Shown here: piece by piece, positions 20,797 to 23,136 of the stretch
Position numbering within the stretch: the first letter of the stretch is position 1
How the letters are laid out: every line of letters starts with the position of its first letter
Source of the DNA: DAOTXL01 sp034435455
GTDB taxonomy: Bacteria; Chloroflexota; Anaerolineae; JAAYZQ01
DNA: 23,136 nucleotides
NCBI GenBank assembly: GCA_034435455.1
Contig: DAOTXL010000020.1
Location: 1 to 23,136, forward strand
Reading direction: 5' to 3'
The notes under the pieces: generated by a model
Database searches by the model: none
The model's input: only the letters and a program-made list of their open reading frames with translations
What the model was told of the DNA's origin: nothing
Position numbers and translations under genes: made by a program

Positions 20797-21207
20797 TTAA
20801 CCGATGGGCCCCCTGGTTTTCTGGGCCACCCGCTCGCTGAACCTGGAGAGGTGAATGATGGCCCGCTCGTGGATCCCTTCCCCCACCACCTCCACGCCGT
20901 CGTGGGCCTGGACGCGGAAGGTCAACCTGCGCCCCTCCACCTCGATTAACTCGGCGGTGGCCGTGACCTCGAACCCGATGGGGGTCGGGGCCAGGTGGCG
21001 GACATCCAGGCGGGCGCCGACGGTGCGGTATCCTTCCGGCAGCAGGGGGTCCACCGCAGCGAGGCTGGCCCGTTCCATGAGCAGGATCATCTGCGGTGTG
21101 GCCAGCACCTTCACCCCGCCGCTGCCGATGTGCCTGGCGGTGTGCTCCTCGGCGACGACCAGGCGGGTTTCCCCCTTCAGGCCGGGCTGAATCGCCTCAA
21201 AGGTCAT
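20797..21207 (-). CDS. Hotdog-fold thioesterase, fluoroacetyl-CoA thioesterase (FlK)-like
   Basis: The 136-residue protein has the FlK-type layout: VLATPQMILLMERASLAAVD, GYRTVGARLDVRHLAPTPIG, LIEVEGRRLTFRVQAHDGVE, GIHERAII. The residues matching the FlK catalytic set are T37 (in VLAT), E45 (in MERAS) and H71 (in VRHLAPTP). FlK hydrolyses fluoroacetyl-CoA; most homologues act on other, unknown acyl-CoA esters, and nothing here points to fluorinated compounds. Its ATG overlaps the stop codon of the preceding gene by 4 nt (ATGA), so the two are co-translated. The C-terminus (SRFSERVAQKTRGPIG) is short and basic. Cytosolic. Confidence 0.9.
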   Translation of the reverse strand: MTFEAIQPGLKGETRLVVAEEHTARHIGSGGVKVLATPQMILLMERASLAAVDPLLPEGYRTVGARLDVRHLAPTPIGFEVTATAELIEVEGRRLTFRVQAHDGVEVVGEGIHERAIIHLSRFSERVAQKTRGPIG

Positions 21208-21587
21208 GCCTCGGCCCCGCCTTCCGGTCCAGCCTGGGGAGGTTCCTTCTTTTCCAGCGAAGCGATCAATTTCGCCAGTTGCTCATTCAGCTCGCGCAGG
21301 CCGCTGACCAGGCCCTGTTCCACCTTGCCGGCGATGTCACTTTCGCGGGCCTTGTCCACCGTCTCCTTCACCTGGGCGCTGAATTGTCTGGCGGCCTCGC
21401 TTTCCTGGGCCGATTTGATCGCCGTATCGATCTGCCGGCCCAACCCGGCGAACCCCTCTGCGATCTCCTGACGTAGCCTGCGGCTGTCCTCGCTCTCCCA
21501 CAGCGACCTGACCGCCGTGGCCAGCTTTTGCCCCAGCGACTCGATCTCACCCAGGATCTCGCTGCGTGGTTTCTGTTCTTCTGTCAT
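21204..21587 (-). CDS. Amphipathic helical (coiled-coil-like) protein of unknown function
   Basis: Starting at the ATG at 21587 (AGGAGG, 4-base spacer) gives 127 residues; upstream in-frame starts lack a ribosome binding site. The protein is almost entirely predicted helix rich in Glu, Ala, Lys and Arg, with a repeated 'SE(D/A)..R...' pattern: SLWESEDSRRLRQEI, SAQESEAARQFSAQV, KARESDIAGKVEQGL. The last helix (LRELNEQLAKLIASLEKKE) looks like an oligomerisation segment. The composition recalls phasin- or apolipoprotein-like surface proteins, but no family is recognised. It is coupled by a 4-nt overlap to the thioesterase and lies about 70 bases after the 5S rRNA gene on the same strand. Confidence 0.78.
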   Translation of the reverse strand: MTEEQKPRSEILGEIESLGQKLATAVRSLWESEDSRRLRQEIAEGFAGLGRQIDTAIKSAQESEAARQFSAQVKETVDKARESDIAGKVEQGLVSGLRELNEQLAKLIASLEKKEPPQAGPEGGAEA

Positions 21588-21656
21588 CGTTCCTCCTTCT
21601 GGCGAAATGGATAACGAAACGACCCTTGTTGCTATACGTCCGAAATACAAAAAGGT

Positions 21657-21778
21657 TCTCCTGGCAACGACCTACTCTCCCAGGGACCTGCGTCCCAAGT
21701 ACCATCGGCGCTGGAGGGCTTAACTACCTGGTTCGGTATGGAGCAGGGTGTTTCCCCTCCGCTAGAGTCACCAGAAGA
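21657..21778 (-). rRNA. rrf: 5S ribosomal RNA
   Basis: Minus-strand blocks typical of bacterial 5S are present: GCGGAGGGGAAACACC, CCATACCGAAC, GTTAAGCCCTCCAGCGCCGA, TGGTACTTGGGAC and CCTGGGAGAGTAGGTC. The terminal helix pairs GGTTCTTCTGG (21771-21781) with CCAGGAGAACC (21654-21664) and is followed on the minus strand by five T (21649-21653), so it may double as the end of the rRNA transcript. Mature ends are uncertain by a few bases. Confidence 0.94.
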
Positions 21779-21857
21779 ACCTTTTATCCGATTGTCAACC
21801 GGTTTGGCACCTAAAAACTGAACAGGATGCGTGGCGCTTCCGCCAACTTATGGAAGC

Positions 21858-22803
<946 letters not shown>

Positions 22804-23136
22804 CGCTTTGATCTTGTCTTTCGACAAGCGCAGACTATAGCTTGATCTCGTCTTTCGAGTACTTGCGTTTGCTGGATGGATTCATCTCGAACACCAATTC
22901 GATAATGGCTTTGAAACCTTCGCGGGTTCGATGTTCGTCGTAATAGATTTTACGACAAACTTTAGCGAAGAGTTCAAAATCGCGTTGCTTGCTTGACAGG
23001 AGCGGATATTTTTCAAAGTGAGGAATCACGCGCTCCACCAGTTCTGCCACGCTTCGCACTTCGAACTTGAGTGTTCGATCTGACCGATCTGGACGGATAG
23101 TGCCACAGCCGAATTCTTGCTTGAACATCTCAAGCA
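22804..23136 (-). mobile_element. Group I intron in 23S rRNA at E. coli position 1951, 3' part
   Basis: The normal 23S text CTTGTCGGGT^AAGTTCCGACC is broken after the U. The inserted sequence ends in G (22804), as group I introns do. Just inside are a hairpin CTTGTC-GAAA-GACAAG (P9-like, GNRA loop) at about 22814-22829 and AAGCTATAGTC at 22833-22843, close to the conserved group I S element (AAGATATAGTC). The rest of the visible intron is filled by a LAGLIDADG endonuclease frame. The 5' splice site, P1-P7 and R element are beyond the window edge. Position 1951 is also an intron site in Coxiella burnetii 23S rRNA. Confidence 0.88.
22835..23136 (-). CDS. LAGLIDADG homing endonuclease, C-terminal part (intron-encoded)
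   Basis: The frame stays open to the window edge, so the start and the LAGLIDADG helix itself are outside. The visible 100 residues match the DNA-binding saddle and C-terminal helices of single-motif I-CreI-like enzymes: FGCGTIRPDRSDRTLKFEVR, SVAELVERVIPHFEKYPLLS then SKQRDFELFAKVCRKI, and REGFKAIIELVFEMN. Such enzymes act as homodimers, cut an intronless 23S allele and so spread the intron; some also help splicing. ATG 23126-23128 is internal to the family alignment and not the true start. The frame ends in IKL followed by TAG, a stop that falls within the intron's S element, so the protein's tail and the ribozyme core share sequence. Confidence 0.9.
   Translation of the reverse strand, partial: LEMFKQEFGCGTIRPDRSDRTLKFEVRSVAELVERVIPHFEKYPLLSSKQRDFELFAKVCRKIYYDEHRTREGFKAIIELVFEMNPSSKRKYSKDEIKL

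Noticed and set aside
20797..21207. A fluoroacetate-resistance function for the thioesterase
   Set aside because: Most FlK-like proteins act on other acyl-CoAs, and no fluorometabolite genes are nearby; only the fold and catalytic residues are supported.
21793..21798. TTGACA on the minus strand just ahead of 5S rRNA
   Set aside because: No -10 box at proper spacing; 5S is expected to be co-transcribed with 23S.

Overview
The window looks like chromosomal DNA of a member of the Chloroflexota (Anaerolineae-type). This is inferred from high G+C, a Pro/Thr-rich secreted protein, a giant BTAD/ATPase/TPR regulator, a secreted beta-propeller protein ending in an LPxxxRN-like tail, and abundant GC-rich palindromic repeats. 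No single sequence feature proves the assignment.

Layout. 1-452: the 3' end of a secreted or surface protein. 602-2463 (minus): an operon of a cyclase-family hydrolase, a free-standing isoamylase-type E-set protein, a frameshifted DUF429 remnant and a CBS-ACT protein, driven by a consensus promoter. 2566-4560: a V4R-domain protein and an M50 intramembrane protease, divergently transcribed. 4561-4814: a decayed IS3-type transposase. 4987-8694: a 1235-residue BTAD/ATPase/TPR regulator whose coding sequence has absorbed palindromic repeats in frame. 8930-11112 (minus): a secreted seven-repeat propeller protein and two small proteins of unknown function. 11364-15245 (minus): rpoB standing alone, with its own strong promoter, a leader of about 340 nt and its own intrinsic terminator. 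15643-19710 (minus): four genes joined by 4-nt ATGA overlaps (GT2, GT4, UPF0104-type membrane protein, sugar-nucleotide epimerase), probably making a lipid-linked glycan. 19929-20675 (plus): a nicotinamide-nucleotide amidase fused to an extra C-terminal domain. 20797-21587 (minus): an FlK-like thioesterase coupled to a helical protein. 21657 to the end (minus): 5S rRNA and the 3' part of 23S rRNA. The 23S gene is interrupted by a group I intron carrying a LAGLIDADG homing endonuclease, and both run off the right edge.

The most notable points are: (i) the 23S intron, placed at E. coli position 1951, whose endonuclease stop codon lies inside the intron's conserved S element; (ii) palindromic repeats read as protein inside the large regulator; (iii) rpoB uncoupled from rpoC, with a long structured leader and Gln where E. 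coli has Asp516; and (iv) consensus promoters that move several start codons to TTG.
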